Positions 36,416 to 45,856 are shown, counted from the stretch's first letter. The stretch: DNA of 64,000 bases from Alphaproteobacteria bacterium (GCA_016794145.1 JAEUKP010000010.1:62001-126000), one strand, 5' to 3'. Program-made: numbers and translations. The notes: generated by a model from the sequence alone, not told the origin.

Positions 36416-38255
36416 ATATATTCTGTTTCTGGTCATGATCATGTGTACACCAGTTTCTTTTGCCTTTTCTGCAGAAACGAATCTTCCGATAGATCAGTTT
36501 GGACGAATTCCCATCTTGCACGAAGGTCGCGTCAAGCCGATGGATAGTTTTGCCCGTCTTGAAATTTTGAAGTTTTCCAAAAAAGAAACCCCCACCGGTC
36601 TTCCCCCGTTGGTATGGCTGGCGAATGCTTTGTTTGATCCGGTCCGTGCTGTTGAGGATAGGATTTTTCTGATTGAAAATCCGACCACCCGTCATGAGTT
36701 AGGTTTAGAAGAACGTCAAAAGCCACTTTATAGTTATATCGAACTTGTTCCGGGGCTCGAAAAAACAGCGCCTAAAATTGCTAATTTTATGAACATTCCG
36801 CCAAAAGATTTGGGGCGCTCCGAGAAAGATTTATTGAATATTCATGAAAATGCACTGGAGTTCACATATATTTTACGGAGTTTTTCCTCTGTCCTTCCTT
36901 TGAATATACAAGTATCGCCCGAATGGAGACAGAAAGCCGGTTTAGGAACCACAGATCCGATTACCTTCGTATCCCTTCATAAAATGAATCGTGATGTTGA
37001 GACTGCAGTTAAAGCAATTATCAAGAAAAAAGGAAAAGATCCGGAAAGATATAGCGCAGCAGAGCAGGATTTGGTTACCTTGGGTTGGCAACTTAAAACT
37101 ATTGGAGATGCAGGCAAGAATAATATATTGCTCCGTGTGATTCCAACCATTGATGCCGATGGATATGCAAGCCCATGGGAGTTAATCAACGATGGAAAAG
37201 GATCTCCGCTCAGTGAACAGGAATTAAAAAAATGGATCAGACTCTCAAACGCCTGGCAGCAGCAAGATGCCGGTGAATGGGAAAGAGTATTGGAAACAAT
37301 TGTCCAGAATAATGGCAAAATTTCTCTCGAGGTTTTATACAATCAGATAGCACCATTCAGAGTCGCTATTTTCATCTTTGCACTCTCCCTTTGTTTTTCT
37401 GTTGCCCATTTTGTGGCACCCCAAATTTATCTTTATCGTCTATCTTTCATCGCATTGCTTCTAGGAATTTTGGTTCAATTTGTCGGGCTTGCCATTCGTG
37501 TAGAGGTTATGGCCAGACCCCCCGTTGGGACGCTTTACGAATCTATTCTGTTTGTTGGGTTGATTGCTCCTATTGTTTCTCTTCTTGTTGAATATCGGCT
37601 TAAAAATGGAACAGGGATAATTAGCGGGGCTATCTCTGGTGTTTTGCTGGGGATTCTTGGGTTCTCCCTGATCGGGGAGGGAGACAATATGAAGGTCCTG
37701 GGGGCTGTTTTGAATACACGTTTCTGGCTTACAACCCATGTACTTTGTATTACGATAGGGTATGGATGGTGTTTGTTGACATCGGTACTGGCCCATCTTC
37801 TTTTGCTTCAGAAAGCCTTTGGAAGGTCAATTGTAGAAACACAGAATAGCTTGATCAGAACAATGACAACGCACAGCCTTGTGTCCCTTTTCTTTACAAC
37901 AGTTGGAACGATTCTGGGTGGAATTTGGGCTGATCAATCTTGGGGGCGTTTCTGGGGATGGGATCCAAAAGAGAATGGAGCCCTATTGATTGTTCTCTGG
38001 CTGATTTGGCTTATTCATGGAAAAATCGCCGGACAAATTTCACACTTATTCTGGATATGTGGAATGGCTTTCCTGTCGGTTGTTGTTGCGATCGCATGGG
38101 TGGGGGTTAATTTATTGGGTGTTGGTCTTCATTCCTATGGATTTATTGAAGGTGTCTTTTGGGGGCTTGGTGGATTTTCTGCTGCCGAGGCCCTCTTGAT
38201 TGGCACGATGCTTTATAGAATCATGCAGTCAGAGGGGGGGCACTTTGCGCGCTAA
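36396..38255 (+). CDS. ccsA: CcsA/ResC-like haem transporter of cytochrome c maturation
   Basis: The C-terminal half (about residues 320-610) is a polytopic membrane domain containing the haem-binding WWD-type motif WADQSWGRFWGWDPKENGALL and a conserved His in TRFWLTTHVLCITIGYGW, which bind haem in CcsA. The N-terminal 300 residues start with a signal-like segment (residues 5-25) and form a periplasmic region, as in long CcsA forms found in Bacteroidetes and other System II users. At 619 residues the protein is full-size. The start overlaps resB and the end overlaps the TlpA-like gene, indicating a tightly coupled operon. Confidence 0.88.
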   Translation: MELRMIRYILFLVMIMCTPVSFAFSAETNLPIDQFGRIPILHEGRVKPMDSFARLEILKFSKKETPTGLPPLVWLANALFDPVRAVEDRIFLIENPTTRHELGLEERQKPLYSYIELVPGLEKTAPKIANFMNIPPKDLGRSEKDLLNIHENALEFTYILRSFSSVLPLNIQVSPEWRQKAGLGTTDPITFVSLHKMNRDVETAVKAIIKKKGKDPERYSAAEQDLVTLGWQLKTIGDAGKNNILLRVIPTIDADGYASPWELINDGKGSPLSEQELKKWIRLSNAWQQQDAGEWERVLETIVQNNGKISLEVLYNQIAPFRVAIFIFALSLCFSVAHFVAPQIYLYRLSFIALLLGILVQFVGLAIRVEVMARPPVGTLYESILFVGLIAPIVSLLVEYRLKNGTGIISGAISGVLLGILGFSLIGEGDNMKVLGAVLNTRFWLTTHVLCITIGYGWCLLTSVLAHLLLLQKAFGRSIVETQNSLIRTMTTHSLVSLFFTTVGTILGGIWADQSWGRFWGWDPKENGALLIVLWLIWLIHGKIAGQISHLFWICGMAFLSVVVAIAWVGVNLLGVGLHSYGFIEGVFWGLGGFSAAEALLIGTMLYRIMQSEGGHFAR

Positions 38256-38802
38256 TATCCTTATTCTTATCTTTACTATATTGTTGGGTGTTGGAGTTAC
38301 GTTCTGGTTGGATGATTTATCCAGATCTTTTTCAAAAGATTCAAAACTCCCAAGAATGCCTGCTGTCCAAAATAGTCCTATTGAGTCTGTCCCGGAATTT
38401 GAATTCATTGATATAAACGGTCAAAAACATCATATCCGTGATTATAAAGGAAAGGTTATGTTGATCCATTTTTGGGCAACATGGTGTGCCCCCTGTGTCG
38501 TCGAATTTCCGAAGATCATACACCTTGCCTCTGATCGTCCAGAGATTGTTGTGATTGCCTTATCATCTGATATTTCAGATGAAAAAATTCTTCGTTTTCT
38601 TGAAAAGAACCCTGAAAGATCATCTCGCTTCATTGTTGCTCGTGATGTAAAGCGGGAAATTACAGAGGGGCTTTTTCAGACTTTCAAACTTCCGGAAACC
38701 TTTGTTATATCGCCATCTGGTCTTATCGTCAAAAAAATGGTTGGAGATATTGACTGGGACAGCAAAGAAATTGATAATTTGCTATCATCTTTAAAAAAAT
38801 AA
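38245..38802 (+). CDS. TlpA-type membrane-anchored thioredoxin (ResA/CcmG-like)
   Basis: The TTG at 38245 preceded by AGAGGGGGGG is the best start; it overlaps ccsA by 11 bases and gives 185 residues. A membrane anchor spans about residues 4-22 and the periplasmic thioredoxin domain carries WCAPC with cysteines at 81 and 84 and a later cis-proline region (FKLPETFVIS). ResA/CcmG-type proteins reduce the apocytochrome CxxCH motif before haem attachment, which fits the position after resB-ccsA. The longer frame to 38200 lies inside ccsA and lacks a ribosome binding site. Confidence 0.88.
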   Translation: MRANILILIFTILLGVGVTFWLDDLSRSFSKDSKLPRMPAVQNSPIESVPEFEFIDINGQKHHIRDYKGKVMLIHFWATWCAPCVVEFPKIIHLASDRPEIVVIALSSDISDEKILRFLEKNPERSSRFIVARDVKREITEGLFQTFKLPETFVISPSGLIVKKMVGDIDWDSKEIDNLLSSLKK

Positions 38803-38813
38803 GGGGGAATCCC

Positions 38814-39755
38814 ATGAGAGTATGCGTTCTTGATATCGGTGGAACCCACTTAAGATTTGCTCTTTCTCAAAATGGGAAAGATTTTCTTTGTGATCCCCAG
38901 AAAATGAAAATCAGTCAATTCGAATCGATTGAACATGTTCTCGTTCATGCTGTACGCCAGGCGGGATGGGATCCTTTATCTGTGACAGATATTGGGATTG
39001 CAAAAAGTGATGGAAATCCATGGATGATTGATCTAGAAAAAATCCATGCCATTTTTCCGGAAGCTCACATTGTCAAGTTGAACGATTTTGAATCAAATGC
39101 GCTTGGGTTGGTTGATATAGAGATTGAGAATTTACTCTATATCGCTGGCAACAAAACGATACCTGATAAATCATCCCCGAGGGCGGTGATGGGGAGTGGG
39201 ACAGGTTTGGGTCTTGCCTATATCTCGCCAAATGGAGACGTGCAGACAACACATGGGGGGCATGGTTTACCTGCCCTTATCACAGCAGAACAAATTCAAT
39301 TGGTTGCAGATTTACAGGTATTTAAGACGGATGGTACCTGCCCTATATACGAAGATGTATTGTCCGGTGATGGAATTTTGAATGTTTATAAAATTTTATG
39401 TGGGCGTCACCATCTTGAGTGTGAGTACGTAGACACGTATGACATGCTTTCAAGAGGTCGGAACGATCCCATCGTACAGCATAGTTTGAAATATTACCAT
39501 GAGGTATTGGGGCTTTTTGCGCATCAAGTTCTGCAATTCGGACATGCGTTTGGAGGGTTATTCCTGACCGGTGGAATCACAGACAAGTTGATCGGATATG
39601 ACTTGTTTGACAAGGACACTTTTCTTACAAATTTATATCAGAAAAATGTACCGATTGTTTATTGCGATGTAAAGTCGACACCTATCTTCTGGGTTAGAAA
39701 TGAATTTATAAGCTTGGATGGAATGTTGAAAAAATTAAAGAAACGAAATCATTGA
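38814..39755 (+). CDS. glk: Glucokinase (Glk family)
   Basis: Glucokinase phosphorylates glucose with ATP. The phosphate-1 motif is VCVLDIGGTHLRFAL at the N terminus, the Glk-type LNDFESNALGL holds the catalytic Asp near residue 90, GSGTGLGLAYISPNG is the adenosine-loop region, and VLSGDGILNVYKIL is the characteristic Glk segment. At 313 residues the length fits the E. coli Glk type. It begins 11 bases after the TlpA-like gene, so it may be cotranscribed with it, and its 3' end overlaps the convergent zinc-finger gene by 50 bases. Confidence 0.88.
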   Translation: MRVCVLDIGGTHLRFALSQNGKDFLCDPQKMKISQFESIEHVLVHAVRQAGWDPLSVTDIGIAKSDGNPWMIDLEKIHAIFPEAHIVKLNDFESNALGLVDIEIENLLYIAGNKTIPDKSSPRAVMGSGTGLGLAYISPNGDVQTTHGGHGLPALITAEQIQLVADLQVFKTDGTCPIYEDVLSGDGILNVYKILCGRHHLECEYVDTYDMLSRGRNDPIVQHSLKYYHEVLGLFAHQVLQFGHAFGGLFLTGGITDKLIGYDLFDKDTFLTNLYQKNVPIVYCDVKSTPIFWVRNEFISLDGMLKKLKKRNH

Positions 39756-41433
39756 TCCATACGGGAATGGATTTGTGATTAAGAATAGCTAGAAAAACGA
39801 ATGTAATAATTAATATAACTGATAAACTGATTGACCAGTAGATTGTTTTTCCGGCCTTTGGAAGTTTTGTGCGCAGGATATCTTTTGGTATAATTGTTTT
39901 CAACACCTTGTCTTGCGACCATTTTGCAATCAATTTGCTAGAAAATACACCCATCATGATGCCCAAAGGGAATAGAGAGATATCAAATAGGACAAGTATA
40001 AATTCTTGAATGCCTCGGCTTTCTAAATAGTATCTACCATCTGATAGAAAATAGATTTCAAGGATCATAGAAAATAGAACAAAACCAACAACCAGTCCAA
40101 TAATACGCCAACGACGTGTAATATTGCGCAATATTAAATCACTTTGATCAACAACATATGAAATTGTTTTGGGGGCCACACCGATCGGATATTTCTGTCT
40201 TAATATAGTTTTTGTCTGCTTGATATTTTTAACCGAAACGATTTGAATAAGAGTATCCGCAATGAATCGATATTTGGCAGCATTGGTTAAATGATGACCA
40301 CTCTCTTTATGGCTTTGTGTGGCAAGTTTTAAACTGTTCAATCCATTTTGGATCAATTCATCCATAAAGAAGGGGAATTCTACCAGCCGTGATTGGAATC
40401 CAAAAAGAAATCCGGAAATTTCTTTCTGGCCCATCTGGAATGTTATTGGGCCAAAGGGGCATGAAACGTCATAGTCTATAGAAATTGTATTTTCTGGTTC
40501 TATCGTTGTATCAATATTTGTTTTCGATCGATTTGTAATCGTGATATCAAGATCCTTTTTTTCAAGACAGCTTGATTTATATTTTTCAAGTGTCCGGATC
40601 AGAAGAGGAGGAAGGCCTTTCTGATCAAAAGAGAATGAAATATGTGTTGAAATCTCAAGATGTGTCAGATGCGATATCCATCCAGATCCAGCACATAGAC
40701 GGCAGGGTATGCTGCCCGTTGCACCACAGTTCTGGCATTTGATCTGACCAAGGGAAGCGCATGTTTTACAATTTGCTCGACCATCGCCATGGCAGAATGT
40801 ACATTTTGTAGATCCATTGGCTGTATTTATTCTTCCCGATCCTTTGCAACGAATACATGGTATTGATCTTCGCCCATGGCATTGGGGACAAGGTGTTGTT
40901 CTTTTCCCATGGCATTTTGGGCATGCCAGATGCCCCGAATGTCCGCAGGAATGGCATTTCTCGTGTCGGACAAGATCTTTGCTGAATTGTGACCATTTTT
41001 GATCTTGTTCCCTCATCCCAAAGCCTTTATCGGGGCGATGGATAACTGAATCAATTATTTTCCTACGTGTGTCTGGGTGGGTACGTGCATCAATGATTAT
41101 TTGATTTACAATTTTCTTGAAGTCAGTGTCGTTTAAAAAGGCATGTGCTGTTGTATTGCGGCCTGGTTCTGTTCGTGTCGTATATTCAGGGGTTAATCTT
41201 ATATTTGTATGGGCTTGAAAACGATATATTTGGATATCTATTTTCTCCTGCGGGGCCGGATCCATCAGTTGTATTTCTTCTGTATTTAGACCGTTACCCC
41301 TGATGAGTGATCTCATTCTTTGAACGGCTTTGGATAATAGTAACGGTGGTAACTCGGGTCTTGATTTTTGATCCTGACCGGTGCCGGGACAATCTCTATC
41401 TTCATTTGGTGGGGTAAACGGGGCTTCATCCAT
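39706..41433 (-). CDS. Membrane protein with eight CxxC zinc-knuckle motifs (DnaJ-type cysteine-rich)
   Basis: Residues 160-247 contain eight CxxC motifs (160/163, 171/174, 182/185, 193/196, 211/214, 222/225, 233/236, 244/247), about 11 residues apart and many followed by GxG, as in the DnaJ cysteine-rich domain, which has only four. The rest is a beta-rich middle region without a known signature, and three hydrophobic segments near residues 445-465, 475-500 and 535-560, so the protein is membrane-anchored. No J domain is present, so it is not DnaJ. A chaperone-like or redox role is a guess. It is convergent with glk. Confidence 0.7.
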   Translation of the reverse strand: MDEAPFTPPNEDRDCPGTGQDQKSRPELPPLLLSKAVQRMRSLIRGNGLNTEEIQLMDPAPQEKIDIQIYRFQAHTNIRLTPEYTTRTEPGRNTTAHAFLNDTDFKKIVNQIIIDARTHPDTRRKIIDSVIHRPDKGFGMREQDQKWSQFSKDLVRHEKCHSCGHSGHLACPKCHGKRTTPCPQCHGRRSIPCIRCKGSGRINTANGSTKCTFCHGDGRANCKTCASLGQIKCQNCGATGSIPCRLCAGSGWISHLTHLEISTHISFSFDQKGLPPLLIRTLEKYKSSCLEKKDLDITITNRSKTNIDTTIEPENTISIDYDVSCPFGPITFQMGQKEISGFLFGFQSRLVEFPFFMDELIQNGLNSLKLATQSHKESGHHLTNAAKYRFIADTLIQIVSVKNIKQTKTILRQKYPIGVAPKTISYVVDQSDLILRNITRRWRIIGLVVGFVLFSMILEIYFLSDGRYYLESRGIQEFILVLFDISLFPLGIMMGVFSSKLIAKWSQDKVLKTIIPKDILRTKLPKAGKTIYWSISLSVILIITFVFLAILNHKSIPVWINDFVSLIFSTFHPSL

Positions 41434-41544
41434 GCTTAAACATGACTGATTATGTTCAAAAATACAAGAATTGAGGTGGACAATTGCAACAGTTTTGGCT
41501 TTTATGAAGGATCTCTTTACAATAGATTATGAAAGGCTTGGTTT

Positions 41545-41868
41545 ATGAAATTCCAAATCAATGTTGACTGCACCCCTGAAGAGGCGCGTGAGTTTTTTGG
41601 CCTTCCTGATATTTTGCCAATGCAACAAGACTTAATGGACTTGGTATCACGGCGATTGTCCGAAAATATCCAGACGATGGAGCCTGAGGTGCTGATGAAA
41701 ACATGGGTTCCTGCTTTATTCCAGGGATGGACAGATATTCAATCGCATTTTTGGGACCAATTCTCACAGATGGGCGGAAGAATGCAAAATCAGGATATAC
41801 AAGCGGAAGCCAAAGACAGTAAAAAGAATACAACATCTTCACGTTCTAAGAACAAATCCCGAAAGTAG
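41545..41868 (+). CDS. DUF6489-family protein
   Basis: The 107-residue protein starts MKFQINVDCTPEEAREFFGLPDI, the signature of DUF6489, a small cytoplasmic family of Alphaproteobacteria. The middle (EVLMKTWVPALFQGWTDIQSHFWDQF) resembles the helical phasin-like end of these proteins and the C terminus is Lys/Ser-rich. Function unknown. It sits 8 bases before mnmE, so the two are cotranscribed. Confidence 0.8.
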   Translation: MKFQINVDCTPEEAREFFGLPDILPMQQDLMDLVSRRLSENIQTMEPEVLMKTWVPALFQGWTDIQSHFWDQFSQMGGRMQNQDIQAEAKDSKKNTTSSRSKNKSRK

Positions 41869-41876
41869 TCATAGGA

Positions 41877-43214
41877 ATGTCTGGTGATACGATTTTTGCG
41901 CTTTCTACACCTCCTGGTCGTTCGGGGGTTGCCGTCATTCGTGTGTCTGGTCCAGCCGCGTGGGAGGGATATTCTTTATTGACCCCCGGGCAGATATTAC
42001 CAACCGCGAGGCAGGCTGTAACCCGCAAACTCTTTGACCCGAATAGCGGTGAGATTTTAGATCATGCAATGGTGATTGGATTTCGAGGGCCTTCTAGTTT
42101 TACAGGGGAAGATTCAGTCGAGTATCAGATTCATGGAGGAACAGCAATTATTGATGGTGTTCTGAAAGTCTTGTCTTCTCTGCCATATCATCGTATGGCA
42201 TTACCCGGAGAATTCACGCGACGCGCGTTTGAAAATGGAAAGATTGATCTGACAGCAGCAGAAGCGATTGCTGATCTCATTCATGCTGAAACAGAAAGTC
42301 AACGGCTTCAGGCCTTGAAACAAATGGATGGTGCCTTATTCTATCTTTATGAGGGGTGGAAAGATAGACTTGCAAGAATTCTGGCTCTGATGGAGGCCGA
42401 TCTTGATTTCTCTGACCAGGACCTACCCGATGATTTAATATTAAAGGTTACGCCAGATGTCACCGATATTATGGGCGAGATTGATTGCCATTTAAATGAC
42501 GGGCATCGTGGAGAATTGTTACGGGACGGATTAAGACTTGTTATTCTTGGGGCTCCGAATGCAGGGAAATCATCCCTTCTCAATAAACTCTGTCAACGTG
42601 ACGCAGCGATTGTTTCTCCGATTGCAGGAACGACAAGAGATGTGATTGATGTTCATCTAAATTTGGGTGGGTATTCCGTTATTCTTGCAGATACTGCCGG
42701 GCTACGTGAGACAGATAACCATATTGAGGCCGAGGGGATAACCCGCGCTATCAATCGTGCAGGTCAGGCTGATCTAAAAATTCTTTTGTTTGATGGAACT
42801 AAAGAACTAGACCAACAAACCATGGACCTTGTTGATGATAGATCAATTATTGTGCTGAATAAATCAGACGAGAAGGGTTTCCATGCTCCGATTGAAGGCC
42901 CTAATATTTTGAAGATGTCTGTTCTGCGGGATGAAGGCATAGAAGAATTAATCGATTCTATTATCGCTGCTTTAAAGGCGATGATAGAGGCGGCGAACTC
43001 TTCGTCACATTTTCCTCTTTTGACAAGGGCACGACATCGTGAGGCGTTGGAGAAAGCCTATCTTTCTCTTGCTCGTTCTGTTTCTGCTCCGTTGCCTGAA
43101 CTTGCGGCCGAAGATATACGGATGGCTGTTCGTCACTTAGGAAGCCTTACAGGGCGGGTTGATGTAGAAGATTTGTTAGATATGATCTTCCGCGATTTCT
43201 GTATTGGTAAATAA
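41877..43214 (+). CDS. mnmE: tRNA modification GTPase MnmE
   Basis: MnmE with MnmG installs the carboxymethylaminomethyl group on U34 of certain tRNAs. The folate-binding N-terminal domain (TIFALSTPPGRSGVAVIRVSG) leads into a helical domain, the G domain has GAPNAGKS at residues 225-232, GTTRD, DTAGLR and NKSD, and the C terminus is FCIGK with the catalytic cysteine. At 445 residues it is normal. MnmG, usually nearby in Alphaproteobacteria, is not here. Confidence 0.97.
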   Translation: MSGDTIFALSTPPGRSGVAVIRVSGPAAWEGYSLLTPGQILPTARQAVTRKLFDPNSGEILDHAMVIGFRGPSSFTGEDSVEYQIHGGTAIIDGVLKVLSSLPYHRMALPGEFTRRAFENGKIDLTAAEAIADLIHAETESQRLQALKQMDGALFYLYEGWKDRLARILALMEADLDFSDQDLPDDLILKVTPDVTDIMGEIDCHLNDGHRGELLRDGLRLVILGAPNAGKSSLLNKLCQRDAAIVSPIAGTTRDVIDVHLNLGGYSVILADTAGLRETDNHIEAEGITRAINRAGQADLKILLFDGTKELDQQTMDLVDDRSIIVLNKSDEKGFHAPIEGPNILKMSVLRDEGIEELIDSIIAALKAMIEAANSSSHFPLLTRARHREALEKAYLSLARSVSAPLPELAAEDIRMAVRHLGSLTGRVDVEDLLDMIFRDFCIGK

Positions 43215-43256
43215 CTGCTGGGCGATTGAATTTTACAAACAATTTTTACCTGTTTC

Positions 43257-44936
43257 CTATTGCGTTAATAGTTGTAACTGTGGCCCTGCTATTCGGGTTG
43301 GGTAATATCTAAAATTTGTAATATGCCCATTCAACGAATCTTTAACGGTCGCATTTCGTCTTCCACCAACCGTCAGTCCTGTCGTTACAGGAATATTCAT
43401 GCTTGTATCGATGGACCGTAATGCTCCAGTTTCGTAATGCGCAAAATCATTAACTTTATAAGTCACGGCAGCATTTCTGCTGATATCTTTTACCAAGGCA
43501 ACCCCGGATGATCGTGTCTGGGTGGCTGTTGAAATTTCGTCAGCATAGTATCTTGGTGTTCCTAACCCAATGATACTCGAAAAATAAGTAATCCGATTGT
43601 TAATCGTTGTATCATCTAAAGAAAAAACAACACTATTGGGAACGTTTGTAGCAGAGTTATAATGCGTATCAAATAGAAACGAAAATGTTCCCTCGCTTCC
43701 TGAAAACCACGAGTTTAAAGGCATCGTTAAAGAATCGCGTGACCGTGTGACAGCGCCACTTGTCGTTGGAATATATGATGTTGCAAAAACAGCTTTTTCC
43801 AATTGAGGTCCGGCAATCCGGAATGTCACATCTATGGGGGTCCCGATAACAAGTGATGTAAGGCGGATTGCTGGTGATACATAGACGCTTGAAGCATTAT
43901 TTAACGTCCGTGTTACAGAAACACGCGTCAGATCAGAGGTTGTTACAGCCGTTCTCATATTGTAATCTGTGTTCCCGGTCAGGATTCCACCTGAATCACG
44001 TTCACGAACGCTAATAATCGGTTTATCGGGCCCCGCGGGCCATGATCCGGCAATTAAAGCAATATAGACACTAAAGGTCCATGTTTCCCCAGAAGTGGCG
44101 CTGATAATCGTTCCGCTTTCTGGGTCGGCAGCACAGTCCCCGCCAGTTGAAGCTGTTCCGCTAAATCTTACATCAACATAAGGCATTCCGTTAATGGTTC
44201 CACTTCCAATGACCTGATTCGTAATGCCAGTAGGACGGCCAAAAATCCAATTTGTTGGAAGACTGCCGGGAGAACCAATCACAGATCCAATTGCCTGAGA
44301 ATTGCGAATAGAATTCGTTTGGGTATCTTCAATCAAAATCCCTTTTGCCTGATGAGTGATGGGGTGATAGTCAAAGCGTGGGGTGTCTGCTCCTGCTGTT
44401 TGCAATTGACCACTTGAATCAAAATAGGTTCCAGTACTTGAACGGCTAAAACTTCCTCCGGTTGCGGTTAAGAAACTGCCCAGGTCATTGTGAACAGTTC
44501 CATTTAATGTATATCGTCCATCACTATCTGCGACAAAATCCATACTGAATGAGGGGTAATTGACTTTGACGTTTGTGGTGTTGGGGGGTGTAAAAGTGAG
44601 GGTTGCATCATTGCCTTTTGTATCTTTGATGGCCCCACCATTTAGGTTTATAGGGGAGGAAACGGTCACGCCGTCGAGATCGACGTCTCCCGGTTGTGGC
44701 GCAAGGGTAAAGGTCAGGGTATTGGTTCCAGTTCCAGAGGTATAGGAGGCGTAGCGGGTTACCCCTCCGACATCGACAGGGATGTGCGGGGTCCCTGTGA
44801 CATCAACCGTTTCAGATAGATTGACCGTAATAGGAATGTTGATTGCCGCATCCGCAGGCGGAGAGAACAATAGGCAGGAAAAAAAAGAAAGCCACCGAAA
44901 AAGCCACTTCACCTGAGGTGTAGATCGGATCACCAT
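43257..44936 (-). CDS. Secreted protein with SwmB/Ig-like domain and lectin-like C terminus
   Basis: After a signal peptide (ending near PPADAA, residue 30) comes a SwmB-type repeat: PITVNLSETVDVTGTPHIPV, a GGVTRYASYTSGTGTNTLTF strand and GDVDLDGVTVSSPINLNGGAIKDTKGNDATLTF (about 33-115). The central SFSRSSTGTYFDSSGQLQ and PRFDYHPITHQAKGILIEDTQTNSI segments are like phage and surface proteins that carry carbohydrate-binding or concanavalin-like domains. The C-terminal half is Ser/Thr-rich beta structure consistent with a LamG-like jelly roll. The protein of 559 residues is probably an extracellular adhesin or glycan-binding protein. It is convergent with mnmE. Confidence 0.65.
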   Translation of the reverse strand: MVIRSTPQVKWLFRWLSFFSCLLFSPPADAAINIPITVNLSETVDVTGTPHIPVDVGGVTRYASYTSGTGTNTLTFTLAPQPGDVDLDGVTVSSPINLNGGAIKDTKGNDATLTFTPPNTTNVKVNYPSFSMDFVADSDGRYTLNGTVHNDLGSFLTATGGSFSRSSTGTYFDSSGQLQTAGADTPRFDYHPITHQAKGILIEDTQTNSIRNSQAIGSVIGSPGSLPTNWIFGRPTGITNQVIGSGTINGMPYVDVRFSGTASTGGDCAADPESGTIISATSGETWTFSVYIALIAGSWPAGPDKPIISVRERDSGGILTGNTDYNMRTAVTTSDLTRVSVTRTLNNASSVYVSPAIRLTSLVIGTPIDVTFRIAGPQLEKAVFATSYIPTTSGAVTRSRDSLTMPLNSWFSGSEGTFSFLFDTHYNSATNVPNSVVFSLDDTTINNRITYFSSIIGLGTPRYYADEISTATQTRSSGVALVKDISRNAAVTYKVNDFAHYETGALRSIDTSMNIPVTTGLTVGGRRNATVKDSLNGHITNFRYYPTRIAGPQLQLLTQ

Positions 44937-45354
44937 AATCGAAAACCTTTGAAATCAAAAGATTGTAAAGACTACAATGTTTGAAACAGCGGTGCAAGAG
45001 GACATAAGAAATTCAAACTCTGTCTCGTCTTAAAGCCTAAAGTATAAAGATCAATAAAAATCCTTGCCAAGATGTATCATTTTATGTTTTCATTTTAAAA
45101 TGATATTCCAACCAACCACGATTCCGATGACACCATGGACCCGCGCCAATAATTTTATGGCCGGGAAGGGGCAGTATCGCCTTAATCAAGGCTTTCATGG
45201 CTCCACATGCTCCCGTCACTTGGGCTCGTACAGGTAGGAAATCACCGACTGTCAGCCCCCGAAACCGGAGAGGCTGGCAGATCAAAGAACCCCCAAAAGA
45301 TTCTCTGTAATGTCCGTGTCCTCTCCAAATAAAATTTGAAGAAAGGACACCTCT
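44937..45354. other. Intergenic stretch at the left edge of the accessory patch
   Basis: The left part is AT-rich and should contain the promoter of the leftward adhesin-like gene. From about 45100 the base composition becomes visibly more GC-rich and remains so through the first GNAT gene. No complete gene is present; a possible gene remnant on the minus strand is listed separately. Confidence 0.5.
45082..45300 (-). pseudogene. Possible 3' fragment of an unknown gene
   Basis: A minus-strand frame ending at the TAA at 45082-45084 reads like a protein C terminus (for example LPLPGHKIIGAGPWCHRN and GWLEYHF). It has codon use in keeping with the window. Upstream of about 45300 the frame only continues as the antisense of a GNAT gene, so no start or N-terminal part can be found. 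I do not recognise the family. It may be a truncated remnant; chance is the alternative. Confidence 0.25.
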
Positions 45355-45825
45355 ATGACGATATCTCTTCGTGTACGGCCCGCGCGTAGTGACGATTGGG
45401 CCCAACTGGAAACACTGGTCGCGGGCATTTGCCGCTTCCACGGCGATGAATATGGCCTGACCAAATCCCAATTTGATGGATTGGCCATTGGCGAATCTGC
45501 CCCCGTCACCGTATTGGTGGCCGAGGAAGAAAGCGGGCTATTGGTCGGTTTTGTGGCCGGTTTTGCGCTGTATTCGTTCCAGCAAGGCGAAACGGCCTTT
45601 GAAATCCAGAATCTCTATGTGGCCGAAGCCTTCCGCCGTCAACGGATTGGCGAAGTCCTGATGCTATCCATCATGCAGACAGCGCGCAGAAGGCTGGGGC
45701 CTGTGTCCTTCCGGCTGGGAGCACTGAACTGGAACGAGGCGGCTCTGGAATTTTACAAACAACTTGGCTTTGCCCCAAATCCACACAGCAAAGACAGCGT
45801 CCGTTTGATGCGTCGGGCCATCTGA
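45355..45825 (+). CDS. GNAT-family N-acetyltransferase
   Basis: AAAGGACACCTCT precedes the ATG. The 156-residue protein has the GNAT layout: LRVRPARSDDWAQLETLVAGICRFH at the start, the strand PVTVLVAEEESGLLVGFVAG, LYVAEAFRRQRIGEVLMLSIMQ (acetyl-CoA loop) near residue 88 and WNEAALEFYKQLGF near the end. The DNA is more GC-rich than most of the window, suggesting a different origin. The substrate is unknown. It is the first of three GNAT genes in a row. Confidence 0.85.
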   Translation: MTISLRVRPARSDDWAQLETLVAGICRFHGDEYGLTKSQFDGLAIGESAPVTVLVAEEESGLLVGFVAGFALYSFQQGETAFEIQNLYVAEAFRRQRIGEVLMLSIMQTARRRLGPVSFRLGALNWNEAALEFYKQLGFAPNPHSKDSVRLMRRAI

Positions 45826-45856
45826 CTGTATAAAAACAGAACAAGGATATTTAAAA

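Noticed and set aside
45301..45471. The upstream half of the minus-strand frame that ends at 45082
   Set aside because: It is antisense to the start of a GNAT gene with clear family motifs, so only the part left of about 45300 might be a remnant.
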